Below are positions 10,760-20,959 of a DNA stretch of 64,000 nt, piece after piece. The stretch lies in contig CAJZBQ010000009.1 in assembly GCA_914767885.1 (NCBI GenBank), positions 310,001 to 374,000 on the forward strand, written 5' to 3'. The notes under the pieces were generated by a model, which searched no databases, was not told the origin of the DNA, and saw only the letters and a program-made list of their open reading frames with translations. The DNA is from Blepharisma stoltei (taxonomy: Eukaryota; Ciliophora; Heterotrichea; Heterotrichida; Blepharismidae). The stretch's first letter is position 1, and the number at the start of each line of letters is the position of its first letter. A program made the position numbers and the translations under genes.

Positions 10760-12697
10760 ATGGTAAAGTCTAGCAGCAGTAGCAGCGACTCTGACGAAAC
10801 TTTAGAATTAATTAGTCAAGGCCACCCAAATCCTCAAGTAACTAGATCTATTGCTCCTGATTCGTCACCGATGGTCTTTCTTTTCCTTGACTGCATTCAT
10901 TATGTTGCAGGAGAAAAAGTAACTGGTGAAATTTTGCTGAATCTTCCTAGCGATTATCCTGCAGGATCCCTAATTCTATCGTCTACAGGCATCATTATTA
11001 TATTACTTATAGATAAGTTTTAACTAATTCCAAATAATTACCTCCATCAGTCATCTGCTCACCAGTTCGAGCACGAACTTGCAAAAGATTTTCATGCCGG
11101 ACAAGGCCTGGATTGTTTCCTTGTATTTGAATAATTTTTGCTACACTGCCGCATCTCAACAAAGATTACTCACTATGGAAAATTCAAAATGTCATATTTT
11201 CTGATCGACTATCGACAGCCTAGGGTGTAACTACTGATTTCACTCTAGGAAGCAGTCTAGATTGGTTGGGAAAATAGCCGATGGCTCTGCTGAGAGATCT
11301 CTTTTCAGCACTGTGCTCCATTCCCCTCTGAGGCAAAAACCTAGATTTTGAAAGAAGTTTACAGCCAGCTAGCTATATTGCGCTTCACCAAACCAGGAAA
11401 ACCTTATTGGCAAACATTATCGGACACTAACCTCTCTTCCTTAAGCTCCCTGCATACCCTTATGGCATTCTAGCTACAGTAATTAAGAGGCTGAGTTGGC
11501 TCCCCCCCATTTCAATATCTATTGTCCACAGGCGCAGAAGAAGTTTTTGTCTACGAGCCTCTTTCTAGTGAAAAAGCAAAGATCCAAGAAGTGAGCGAAG
11601 TTTATAGGCTTGAAGTTCCCATTAAAGAATGAAAAAAAGGAATTCAGGCAGGTCAGTATGTATTTCCTTTCAATTTTAAGCTTCCTCAATATTCTCCGTC
11701 AACTTTTTATTACGCAGGAGAAGATGCCAGAAATTATTACATTAAAGCCCAAGTTTCTTATTATGCATAGAAAAATGCTTTATAATTTTTGATTCATAAA
11801 TTAATATTTATTTTCTAATAGAGCATTTGCTTTGCCAATACTAAAATTTATTCAATTCAGTGAGAATATTCTGTGAATATCAGATTAGAATTACCCCACC
11901 ATTCAGATTTGACTTTAAGCCACTCCAGGATGTTTGTGGTGAGAAATAAACAAACACACTCCAAGCCAAATATTTCTATAGAAACCCGAGAATCTGTCTA
12001 TGGCTGCTGCTGTACAAATAAAGGAAACACATATTTAAAGCTCTCAGTCAAAGGAGAAGAGCATAGCCAAATAGAAGGGACCTTAAGGTACAAATTAGAT
12101 CCAGACAACACAAATTGTAAAGCACCAATTAACTATGTGACAGGTGAAGTGTCATTAGTTCTTGAAGTCACTGTAAGTAGCCAGACCTTTCGCATTGTAA
12201 AAACTCTTTCTAGCATATCAAGAGCTACATGGATAAGCGCATTTACCAGTCTTGTATATGAAAAAGACTTTGAATATATATTAGGCTATTTTTAAGCTTT
12301 TTTAGAATTATTAAGGTCATTATCTCTTATTTTCTATGTAATTTATATGATTGCAATACCAATAATCTTAAAAAATAATGCAGCGTTGAATAATGCTGAG
12401 CTTAAGATGAACAATGCTGAACTCAACCCTAGCAGCAACCAAACTCCTATGATTAACTGCATGTTTGTAATTGAAGTCCTTGTGTTTTATGATTTATCCT
12501 GCAAAGGGAAACCTGCAAGAATTGCAATGCCTTTTCATGTGAACCCAAAAAATACTTTTATAAGAGAAGAGCCGAAACTTCCTGTTCCTTGGGAACCTGA
12601 AGAAGCACCAATTTCTAATTTTCTTGTAGAAAGCTGCAGGCCAACAAGCCAAGAAGTTGAAGGGATGGCAAGTTTATCCACTCCTGACACACGTTAA
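10760..12697 (+). CDS. Arrestin-fold protein
   Basis: ATG at 10760 after an AT-rich leader. The N-terminal segment has the arrestin-N pattern GEKVTGEILLNLPSDYPAGS; after the SINE it continues AEEVFVYEP...QYVFPFNFKLPQ..ST, then ARNYYIKAQVSY. The C-domain shows NTYLKLSVKGEEHSQIEG and NAELKMNNAELNPSS. It ends at TAA 12695-12697. Three insertions interrupt it (SINE plus two short IESs); the short-IES junctions are inferred from frame and repeats. Likely a cytosolic trafficking adaptor of the alpha-arrestin/VPS26-like fold; partners are unknown. The last 30 residues are low-complexity. Confidence 0.75.
10991..11518 (-). mobile_element. SINE-like retroelement (IES), minus orientation
   Basis: Duplicates CTATCGTCTACAGGC (10976-10990) and CTATTGTCCACAGGC (11519-11533) differ at two positions and contain TA. 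The tail lies on the left (ATCATTATTATATTACTTAT). The reverse complement holds GGTTTTCCTGGTTTGGTGAAGCGC, matching the copy at 4833. Collapse restores LILSSTGAEEVFVYEP. Confidence 0.88.
11763..11852. mobile_element. Short IES, about 90 bp
   Basis: TTATT at 11758-11762 and 11848-11852. The interior has TAG and TAA in the arrestin frame; removing it gives IKAQVSYSIQWEYSVNIRLE, where W is TGA. Boundaries chosen by frame and direct repeat. Confidence 0.6.
12280..12348. mobile_element. Short IES, about 69 bp
   Basis: TATAT repeats at 12275-12279 and 12344-12348 flank AT-rich DNA with in-frame stops. Removal gives EKDFEYMIAIPIILKNNAALNN. Other TA pairs nearby could also work. Confidence 0.5.
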
Positions 12698-13064
12698 AAT
12701 TATAAATTTAACTAGTTTTTTATAGTACTTTGACAATTTGAATCTTAAAATTAAGAACTGATAATAAAATAATTTCCTTTTTTATAAAAAATTCAATTAT
12801 CTTAATAATAATAATTTTGAAAATAATCAATATAAAGATTTTATGATTGCTCAGCTGTTTTTTATCATATAAAATTGTCTTTTCCGCAGCAATGATCCAT
12901 ATTTATATAGACTGAGAATTTTCTTATCATCATAATATTTTCCTAAAATTGACAGTTTTAGGTTAAAATTGTTTGTTTATTTATTTTTGTTTCACAAAAA
13001 TTCATGATTTTGCTATCATAATTTTAAATATCGATAAATTAAATAATCTAACACTATTAATAAC
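12698..13064. other. Intergenic, AT-rich
   Basis: Very AT-rich spacer between two genes read in the same direction. No gene or repeat family recognised. Confidence 0.6.
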
Positions 13065-14561
13065 ATGGACCAAAGAACCTCTGCAAGAAAACCTGAAACA
13101 AGAGAAAGACCTGAAATTTCATCTGTTTCTCGAGAAAAAGCTGAAGCTGCAAAAGCATATATTGAGCAAAAATACTCCAAACTCAAGCGAGAAGAATCAG
13201 AAAAACGTGAAGGCTGAAACGAGCTTTCACGCAAAATGACTGAGCTGAGTCTCTCCTCCACAGACCAAGAATTAATTAAGCAAGAAATCCTCCACAAAGA
13301 AGCAGAACAGCTTCGACAAAAACGAAAAAGGACGACAATTTATGATTTTGAGCCAATTGCTATCATAGGAAGAGGCGCATTTGGAGAAGTCAGAGTGGTC
13401 CGCAGCAAGATTTCAGGTGAAATCCTGGCCATGAAGAAAATGAATAAGTCAGAAATGATAAGGAAAAATCAAGTCCAGCATATAAGGGCTGAAAGAAATG
13501 TGCTAGCTCTGGCGAATAATCCGTGAATTGTTGAGCTGAAATATTCTTTTCAAGACGAAAGATACCTGTATTTGGCAATGGAATATCTTCCTGGAGGAGA
13601 TTTAATGACAATTTTGATTAAGCGGGATATTCTTCCTGAGGCAGAGGCGAGATTTTATATAGCTGAAATGATAATGGCAGTGGATTCAGTCCATAAATTG
13701 AATTATATACATAGAGATTTAAAGCCAGACAACATTTTAATAGATTCTCAAGGACATGTAAAGCTCTCAGACTTTGGCCTTTGTAAGATGAGCGAAATTC
13801 AAACAGACCATCCTTACGCAAATTTAAGGAAAATAGAAGAAGACATCAAAACAAAGCAATACATTGACAAGAAAAGTGACTATAAAAGAAATAGAGTGCT
13901 TGCATATTCTACTGTAGGAACTCCTGATTATATTGCTCCAGAGGTGTTTGAGAGAAATGGATATACTGAAACTGTTGATTGGTGGAGCTTAGGTGTGATT
14001 TTATATGAAATGGTTGTCGGCTATCCCCCATTTTTCTCTGATGAACCTTCAATTACTTGTCAAAAAATTCTGCATTGGAGTAAAACTTTGGCGATTCCTC
14101 GTGAAGCGAATTTAAGCAGATCTGTAACAGATTTGATAAGAAGACTGATATGTGATCGTCAAAATCGCCTTGGAATTAATGGTGTAGAAGAAATACAGCG
14201 CCATCCTTTCTTTATGGGGATTAATTGGGAAAATTTAAGGAATTCAAGAGCACCTTGGGTGCCAGATGTAAGTTTTATGTAGTTAAGAAGTGAAGTTGAC
14301 ACATCAAATTTTGACCAATTTGAAGAAGTTGAGCCTTTTTACCCTCCAGAAAGCGAAAGAAAGAAAAAAATCAGAAAGGATAATAACTTTATTGGCTATA
14401 CATATAAAAAAGAATTAGAAAATCAAAGAACAAGCTTAGTAACAGCTCTTCAAGAGCTTGATGCAGTTAAAACTTCAGTTTCTATACCAATTCCCCAGCC
14501 TGCACAAAAATACAACAAGCAACAATTTATGATAAATTCTCAAGAACTTTATTCAAGTTAA
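13065..14561 (+). CDS. NDR/LATS-type AGC kinase
   Basis: ATG at 13065 ([14 protein letters not shown]). A helical N-terminal region is followed by a kinase: [39 protein letters not shown], then an insert of about 40 residues before [14 protein letters not shown], the NDR-family hallmark, and [13 protein letters not shown] 15-nt intron, GTAAGTTTTATGTAG, at 14268-14282 joins to [19 protein letters not shown], the AGC C-tail. Stop TAA at 14559-14561. The hydrophobic-motif phosphosite is not obvious. Likely a cell-cycle or morphogenesis kinase working with MOB proteins, known for the family. Confidence 0.92.
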
Positions 14562-14999
14562 ATATAAATAATTAATGATATTATTACATTGACTTAAGCA
14601 ATTTGATATTTATCTTTTTTGTTCTCATTAAAGTTAGGAAAAATATGGGAAAATGAAAAATCATATAAATCATTAAATAAGTATTTTATAATCTGTCTAC
14701 TTATTTAGAAGAATTTATCCACTAAATAAAATGACCCATTAGGCAATAATTGTCTTATAGGAATTAGCAATATATATTACATTAACAATTAATTGCCTGC
14801 TACAATAAAATGACCCAATCTCACAAATGTTTATAAATATAAATTTTAAAATAAAAAATTATTCATTTTTACTATCATATTTTCTTTCTATTGCAATTTT
14901 TCTATTTGATTTTCTTTATATTTTATTAATTTACTATCATCCATTTTGATATGTATTTCTGTCTGCACTCACTTAATTAAAGATGCGTTTTTCAATAAA
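14562..14999. other. Intergenic, AT-rich
   Basis: AT-rich spacer with two related phrases, ATAAAATGACCCATTAGG and ATAAAATGACCCAATC, about 85 bp apart. No gene seen. Confidence 0.5.
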
Positions 15000-15632
15000 A
15001 TGGAAGATTGGGTTTCTCGTTCTAATGTTTTGGTCACTCAAGGACTAACCGAATCCGATCAGCTCAAAAATGGTGACTGGCACTTTGAAGAAGAAAAAAA
15101 CGGCATAAAAATCTATACCAAGCCTTACACAGCATCTCTTGTGGCAGGAAAAGGAGAATCAGAATTTGCTAGATCTGCTGAAGAGATGTTTAATTTCATC
15201 AGTAATTGGTCACTTGAAACAAGATGGGGCAAAGGAAACACCGCAAATCCAATTGCTGCACCTGGACCTCTTAATTCTGAAATAGTCGCTGAAGAAGGAA
15301 CTAGAAAACTTGTGTTTGTGGTTCTTCCAATGAAATGGCCTATCAGCAACAGAGAATTTATATATATTTCAGATACCAGAATTCAAGGAAACTCATACAC
15401 GATTATAGAAAGATCATTGGAAGTTCCTGAAGTTCCACTCACTGAAGGATGTGTAAGAGCAAACCTAAATATGGCGACAATATATATTGACCCAATATCT
15501 GATAATAGATGCAAGGTAACATTTTTAGTACAATTTGACCCTAGTGGAGACATCCCTGATATGGTGAAAGGAAAAATCCAAAAAGGATGGGCTGAGCTTG
15601 TTCCTGCAATTCTCCATCAGCACACCGATTAA
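15000..15632 (+). CDS. START-domain lipid-binding protein
   Basis: The ATG at 15000 (MEDWVSRSNVLVTQG) is preferred; an upstream in-frame ATG at 14946 would add a short unconserved leader. The protein of about 210 residues is a single START domain: WHFEEEKNGIKIYTKPY, VVLPMKWPISNREFIY, ANLNMATIYIDPI, and a C-terminal amphipathic helix KGWAELVPAILHQHTD. This resembles phosphatidylcholine-transfer/StarD proteins. The ligand cannot be told from sequence. No insertions. Confidence 0.85.
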   Translation: MEDWVSRSNVLVTQGLTESDQLKNGDWHFEEEKNGIKIYTKPYTASLVAGKGESEFARSAEEMFNFISNWSLETRWGKGNTANPIAAPGPLNSEIVAEEGTRKLVFVVLPMKWPISNREFIYISDTRIQGNSYTIIERSLEVPEVPLTEGCVRANLNMATIYIDPISDNRCKVTFLVQFDPSGDIPDMVKGKIQKGWAELVPAILHQHTD

Positions 15633-15822
15633 GAATAATCACATTAAATAAAAAATTAAGAAATTCATATTGCATCAAGGACGATGATTTCTGCATTGAT
15701 TTCAATTTACACAATTAATCTGATTATTTAATACATTGTGGAAAAAAATTACTGAAGTAATATTGAAAACAGAAGCCTAACTCTTACTTAATTAAGGAAA
15801 TTCTAATTTCATATATTTAAGC

Positions 15823-16774
15823 ATGGATAATTCTTTTAATTCTTGCAAGCAAGAATGGTTTGAAAAATATGTTGCACATATAGCAGAGCGGGAAAAACGA
15901 GAAAGAAATCTGATTGATACAATTGATTCTTTAGAAAATGATTTAAAGAAGCTTGTAGAAGAATTAATTAAAGTAAATCAAGAAAAAGAAGTGATAAGGC
16001 TTCAATTAGAGATCATGGCAAGCGAAAAAGAACTGCATATTGAAGAGCATGCTATTGATGCAAATAATTGGAAAAAAGAAAGAAAAAGGTTGATTGAAAG
16101 CTTTGAAGAGGAGAAAAAACAATTAAAAAAGCTATATCATCAAGCACTTCATGAAGCAGAAAAGTTTAAAAAGCTGTTTGAGGAAGTACAAATTAAAAAA
16201 CACACAAAAGAGGATAATTTAAAGAAAAAAATTGAATTGAAAGCTGGGGAGTATTCAAAGATTTTGACTGAAAAAGAAAAAGTTATTAGAGTAAATGCAA
16301 ATTAGGATTTACAAATAAAAGTTCAAGATGCAGATAAGCCTAATTCCACCTTAATAAATTAGCCATAATAATAAATAGAATCATTAAAAAATTGAGAATA
16401 AATAAAATGCTAAAGCAGAGGAATATAATATTATGGAAATTAAGTCAAAAGCATCAAGATTAAACACTTCAGCAAAGAAAAAAGTCTCAAAAAAGAAGCA
16501 TCCAAGCATGAAAAGGCTAAACTCTTGTGCAGTATTAGACGCCCTAATTTCCCCAAGATCAGGCGCCAAAGGTGATTCCTTCGAAGACATAAGTGGGATT
16601 ATTATTAATCTAGGAAAAGAGCAAGAGGTTTTAAAAGAAAAAGTAAGAAATCTTGAAGAATCTGCTAATTCCCGATACTTGGATTTGAATATTTCAAAGC
16701 ATGATGACCGATCTAGAGAAATTGGAAGATATCTAGACTCAAACAGCCAGAAAATAAAAATAGAAGATTTATAG
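15823..16774 (+). CDS. Coiled-coil protein, unknown function
   Basis: ATG at 15823 (MDNSFNSCKQEWFEKY). About 155 residues of charged coiled coil precede a 15-nt intron (GTAAATGCAAATTAG, 16291-16305). The reading then continues DLQIKVQDADK, passes a 70-bp short IES and resumes PKAEEYNIMEIKSKASRLN. The end is basic, with KKKVSKKKHPS, and stops at TAG 16772-16774. No family recognised. Confidence 0.75.
16344..16413. mobile_element. Short IES, 70 bp, repeat CTAA
   Basis: CTAA at 16340-16343 and 16410-16413. The interior contains TAG and TAA in frame; removal joins DADKP to KAEEYNIME. Confidence 0.7.
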
Positions 16775-16808
16775 TACAAATTTTATAAGGATGTTTAATA
16801 ATAAATAA

Positions 16809-18160
16809 TTAATTTTTACGACGTGTATAATGATCATATAACACAACTTGGGCATATTCATGAGTTGGTATTTCAATCCTTTGTGTGTTATCTCCAGGAG
16901 ATTCTGCATCTGGATCAACGTTTATGATTTTTCTATCTCTTTTATTCTTAAATTGCAAGCCACTTTCGCTGTAAGTGTCTACTCTAAAATTTGGGCTTTC
17001 ATTGATACTTGTCTTTTGTCCATCCCAATAATAGTAGCTTAAATCCTGACTCCCCTCTCTGTGAGCTAACAAAAACATTGGAAAAATCGCTATTTTTTGT
17101 ATAGAAACTCACCCTTCATAGAAATTTTTTTAATATAATGAATCTCTAGCTAATTCTGTTTAATTTTATTGGCTTGCATTTTTAAAGCATATATTTTGCA
17201 AAAATTAATTCAATATTTGCTTTCAAGTTAGGATTTTTTTAATTTTTAATAAAAAAAATAACCTTTTTTCGTGAGCGAACGAAATTTTTTGTTCACTTAG
17301 AAAGGGGGAAGTGAGGAGTCGGCAGCAATAATTTCGTCCCATTAAAATACTCTTCAAAGTTTTCTGTCTTTAATCTATGGTTATAATCAATATATCCTGA
17401 TATTTCTCTTTTTTTATTTCCTTTGAATTGCAGATCTCTTATAAAAATGATTGTAGTGAGTCGGCCGTTGCGGACTTGCTCTTCTCTTTTGGCTAAGGCT
17501 TGCAGAAAAGGCTTTCCTGTCAGATCTTTATCAGCGCTCGCTAGTTTCTTTGGCACGTTTTCTTGTTTGGCTTTTTTTGCTGCTTCATTGTCTCTCTTCC
17601 GTTTTTCGAATTCATCTCTAGTGAGGATTTCCCCTTTTCCTTGGATTCCAAGCTCAACAAGCTGTCTTGCAAGATCTTCATCTTCTAAGTAATAGCGATC
17701 TATTTCGCTGATATGTGAATTCAAATAGCTTTCATATGATTCAAAATCTTCTAACTCCCCCCTCGTGTGTGAGTGAAACAAAAAAATTTTGTTCACTCAC
17801 GGAGTTAATTTTTTTTTTAAAAAAAATTTATATATAAATTTTATAGAAAATTTTTTTTTTTTCTAAATTTTAAAAAAATCCTAATTTGCAAAAATTGGGA
17901 AGCAAATATTTAATTTAATTTATAAAATTTATGTTTTAAAATGCAATTTATTTAAATTAAACAGAATTAGCTTGAGATTTCATTACACTAATTATCACTT
18001 ATATATCAAAATTTTTTTTCTATTAAAAAAATTTTTGTTCACTCACGGAGAGGGTGGGTTTTTGGGGCAAAAAATAGGGATTTTTCCAATGGTTTTGTTC
18101 ACTCACAAAGGGGGGGAGTAAGGAAGTATCGACTCCTTCTCTTTCATATTCGTCTTCCAT
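16809..18160 (-). CDS. CFAP299: CFAP299 (C4orf22) cilia-associated protein
   Basis: ATG at 18158-18160 (MEDEYEREGVDTS). After removing two family A MITEs the product reads ...LEDFESYESYLNSHISEIDRYYLEDEDLARQLVELG, then TRDEFEKRK, ISGYIDYNHRLKTEDF-like, LLPTPQDLSYYYWD, and ends NVDPDAESPGDNTQRIEI...VVLYDHYTRRKN. The whole architecture and length (about 230 residues) match CFAP299 from animals and other ciliated eukaryotes. Both insertion sites regenerate conserved codons exactly. A role in ciliary/flagellar assembly is known for the family. Confidence 0.93.
17050..17314 (+). mobile_element. Family A MITE (IES), TSD TGA, 265 bp
   Basis: TGA at 17047-17049 and 17312-17314. Ends CTCCCCTCTCTGTGAGC... 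and ...GGGGGAAG. It is shorter than other A copies because of internal deletions. Excision restores LLLPTPQDLSYYYWD of CFAP299. Confidence 0.9.
17755..18121 (-). mobile_element. Family A MITE (IES), TSD TAA, 367 bp
   Basis: TAA at 17752-17754 and 18119-18121, in the opposite orientation to its neighbour. Its hairpin end is on the left and its double-repeat end on the right. Excision joins GVDTSLEDFESY in CFAP299. Confidence 0.9.
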
Positions 18161-18628
18161 TTTTAGTTATATTTCTTTTAAGTTTAATTTGTCGAATAAA
18201 TATTATTTGTTTTGAAATTAACTTTCCCGAATATCTTTTTCAACTATTTTTACGATTAATAGCTAATTAAATAATTTAAAGATTTATTCATAGGATAAGC
18301 AGCTATTTAATCATAAAATTTTAAAGCCATTGATTTATATCAACGATTTAAAAAATAAATTGCATTGAAATTTTCACCATAACGATATTTTTAAATTTCA
18401 ATCCTATCCAACTGAAGCACACAAAACACATTAAAAATCACAAAAATCTTGATCTTTAAAAATCATCAAGCATTTTCGTAAGAAAAATTTATACCTAACT
18501 ACTGTGAATATAAGTACTCCTACTGGTTTCCGTTTTCCTACTTTAAATTAGCATGTGTGATAATGGCGAATCATTAGAATGCTTTTATTTATTGTATATA
18601 TTATATCTCTATATTATAAATTATTAAC
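18161..18628. other. Divergent intergenic region between CFAP299 and NEK genes
   Basis: AT-rich, presumably holding both promoters. No element family recognised. Confidence 0.5.
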
Positions 18629-20827
18629 ATGGATCGCTACAGAAAGCTTCGAAATTTAGGAAGAGGTCGTTACGGTGAAGTTTGGCTTGTTGAAAGAAAT
18701 TAGATCTAATTATAGTTAACTACACTGACTGGCACGGGGTGCTTTTGGCTCGAAACTGAGCCAAAAGCACCCCGTGCCAGTCAGTGTAGTTCACTATAGA
18801 TAGTAAGACAACTCTTAAATAGCTCGTATTTGTTTTCTGAAGCCTTACACGTGAGATACGAGTGTAGCTCTAAGAAAAGGATCGGCAGCTACACGACTGT
18901 TAAAAAATCGACTCGCCTCCAGTATCAAAGAATACTCTTTAACCACTATCCAATGTCAGTGGATATTGTCTCTATAGGTAAAACTCTCAGAAGAACCAAA
19001 GCTACGCTTCACTGAGCCCAGAATAATGGGAACTACCCTTGCCAAGCAGTTCCATTTTAATTGTGTAGATTAGATTAAAATTCTAGCGGGTCTATAGGGA
19101 TTATTTCAGTCCCTCGCCATCTCATGTATAGCTCCGTGTTGAGCTAAGCGCTATCCTCGCACCTGCTCTTTTATTCCTGAAGTTGCCTAAAATGGTGGCA
19201 TAGGAGTTCTCTCTCGGGGAGATCACCCTATCCCTATCTTTGGTCCCGGAAACGAAGACTCCCTTAATTCCGACAAGGTTCAGAGTCTGGATGAACCATT
19301 TTGCCTCCTCCTGGCCATCTGAGCCATAATACAGGCTTCATATTGCTAATTGCTGAGTGACATTGCACCGGTAGGTACGTCTCCGAGCCAGAAAAAAGGT
19401 AGAGAATCAGACTCTAGACCAAAATACCCACCCAGAAAGCTGCCATGATGTGGCTTCACCCCTCTGGATGCAGATCAACTCACAGAATACCAAATACCCA
19501 CGTCATATCTCACCCTTTTCTTGTTGAAAGAGAAGATGGTGCCTTAGTTGCAATGAAAAAGGTGCCTTTAGAAACTGAACAGCCCAATTGTAAAGAGGTA
19601 AATGTACTGGAGCAGCTAGACCATCCCTATGTGATTCAGTACCATGAAAGCTTTATTGATGACAGCTATCTCTGCATTATTATGGACTACGCCGAAGGTG
19701 GAGATCTTGCTGCTCGAATTCGATCAGTTAAAGATCAAAATAGCAGTTTTAACGAGACTCAAATTTGGAAGTGGGTTGGACAACTCGCTGAAGCGCTAAA
19801 CCATATTCACAACAATAAGGTTATTCACAGAGATCTAAAAAGCCATAATATTTTTTTAACAAAAGACGGAGGTGTACAAGTTGGGGACTTTGGGATCTCA
19901 AAAATCCTCAATTTCAGCGATGAACTTGCTGTGACTAGTGTAGGAACACCTTACTATTTGGCTCCAGAAATATGCAAAGGAGAGCCATATGATAATAAAG
20001 CAGATATATGAAGCTTGGGCTGCATTATATATGAGCTTTGTACCTTAAAACGGCCATTTGAAGGAGAAAACCTTATAGCAGTAGTTAATGGAATATTAAA
20101 TACAGAGCCAACTCCTATCCCAGAAAAATACAGTGAAAATTTAAAAAATTTGATTTCATCCATGCTAAATAAAAGCAAAGATCTTCGGCCTTCAGCATCT
20201 GCAATTTTGGCGATGCCCAATTTTAATTTTACAGAGGAGCGCAAAGAGCTCAGCATAAACATGAGGAAAGTCAAAAAAGGCTACCAAAAAGAAATTTCTA
20301 TTAATATCCCTACCCCCACTCACATTCCTCATAAATCAAACCCAATACATCCTACATCAGCTCCATCTAGCCATAAGCCAGAAACTCCTATTGATTCAGC
20401 AAATGTTCAGACAGCTACCCATTCCCAATGTGCTAAAAAAAGTCCTCCGTCAAAAAATGACGGCTCAGCGACGTCAAGGTCTTCACAAAGGTGCTTTACT
20501 TTTTCAGAAAGTATATTAAAGCAATGCCCAAGCTCTCCTATTAGGCCTATGCTGATGGGAGACTTTTTAAGAAGCAAACTAGGAGATGACATTTTTGTAA
20601 GAGTAAGAAGAGTCCTCATGAATACCAAAGATCCAGCAAAATTAATAAGTGAAGAGCCTTGAATAATTTCTGACATCTGTGGAGAAGAAAACTTGAGTAT
20701 TATTGACGTGGGGATTGCATTTGATGCTTTTAATTTAGATAACCAAGTGCCATATCCACCAACAAGTACAAGTAAAAGGGTGAATGTAAGGACTTTTTCG
20801 AATTTAAGTAGAAAAGCTAGCCAGTAG
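18629..20827 (+). CDS. NEK-family protein kinase
   Basis: ATG at 18629 (MDRYRKLRNLGRGRYGEVW). The glycine loop is separated from the rest by a composite insertion; it resumes LVEREDGALVAMKKVPLE, then [50 protein letters not shown] (W is TGA). The HRDLKSxN loop and GTPYYLSPE-like segment mark NEK kinases. The C-terminal half (about 200 residues) is Ser/Pro-rich and ends with SNLSRKASQ before TAG at 20825-20827. Expected roles: centrosome/basal body and cilium length control. Confidence 0.9.
18698..19519 (-). mobile_element. Composite insertion: SINE-like element carrying a hairpin element
   Basis: Duplicates CTTGTTGAAAGA at 18686-18697 and 19520-19531; they contain no TA. The right end reads GTATTTGG...GACGTGGGTA in reverse complement, as in other SINE 5' ends; the left end is the tail. 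A palindrome sits near the tail (18711-18798). Collapse of the duplicate restores VWLVEREDGALVAMKK. No in-frame TA-to-TA junction was found near the ends. Confidence 0.8.
18711..18798. repeat. Near-perfect hairpin element nested in the SINE
   Basis: TATAGTTAACTACACTGACT... pairs with ...AGTCAGTGTAGTTCACTATA around a short GAAACT loop. The arms are about 40 bp. TA dinucleotides lie at both ends. Confidence 0.8.
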
Positions 20828-20959
20828 TTAGCTGTAAAGATATTGATATAAGTATGGTAATGTTAAATAACATTTTTAAAATATTATCAAAAAGCTTGTG
20901 ATTATTTATAATAAACCAAAAAATGATTTCTGCAATTTTTAATAATAATTTCGCAGAAA

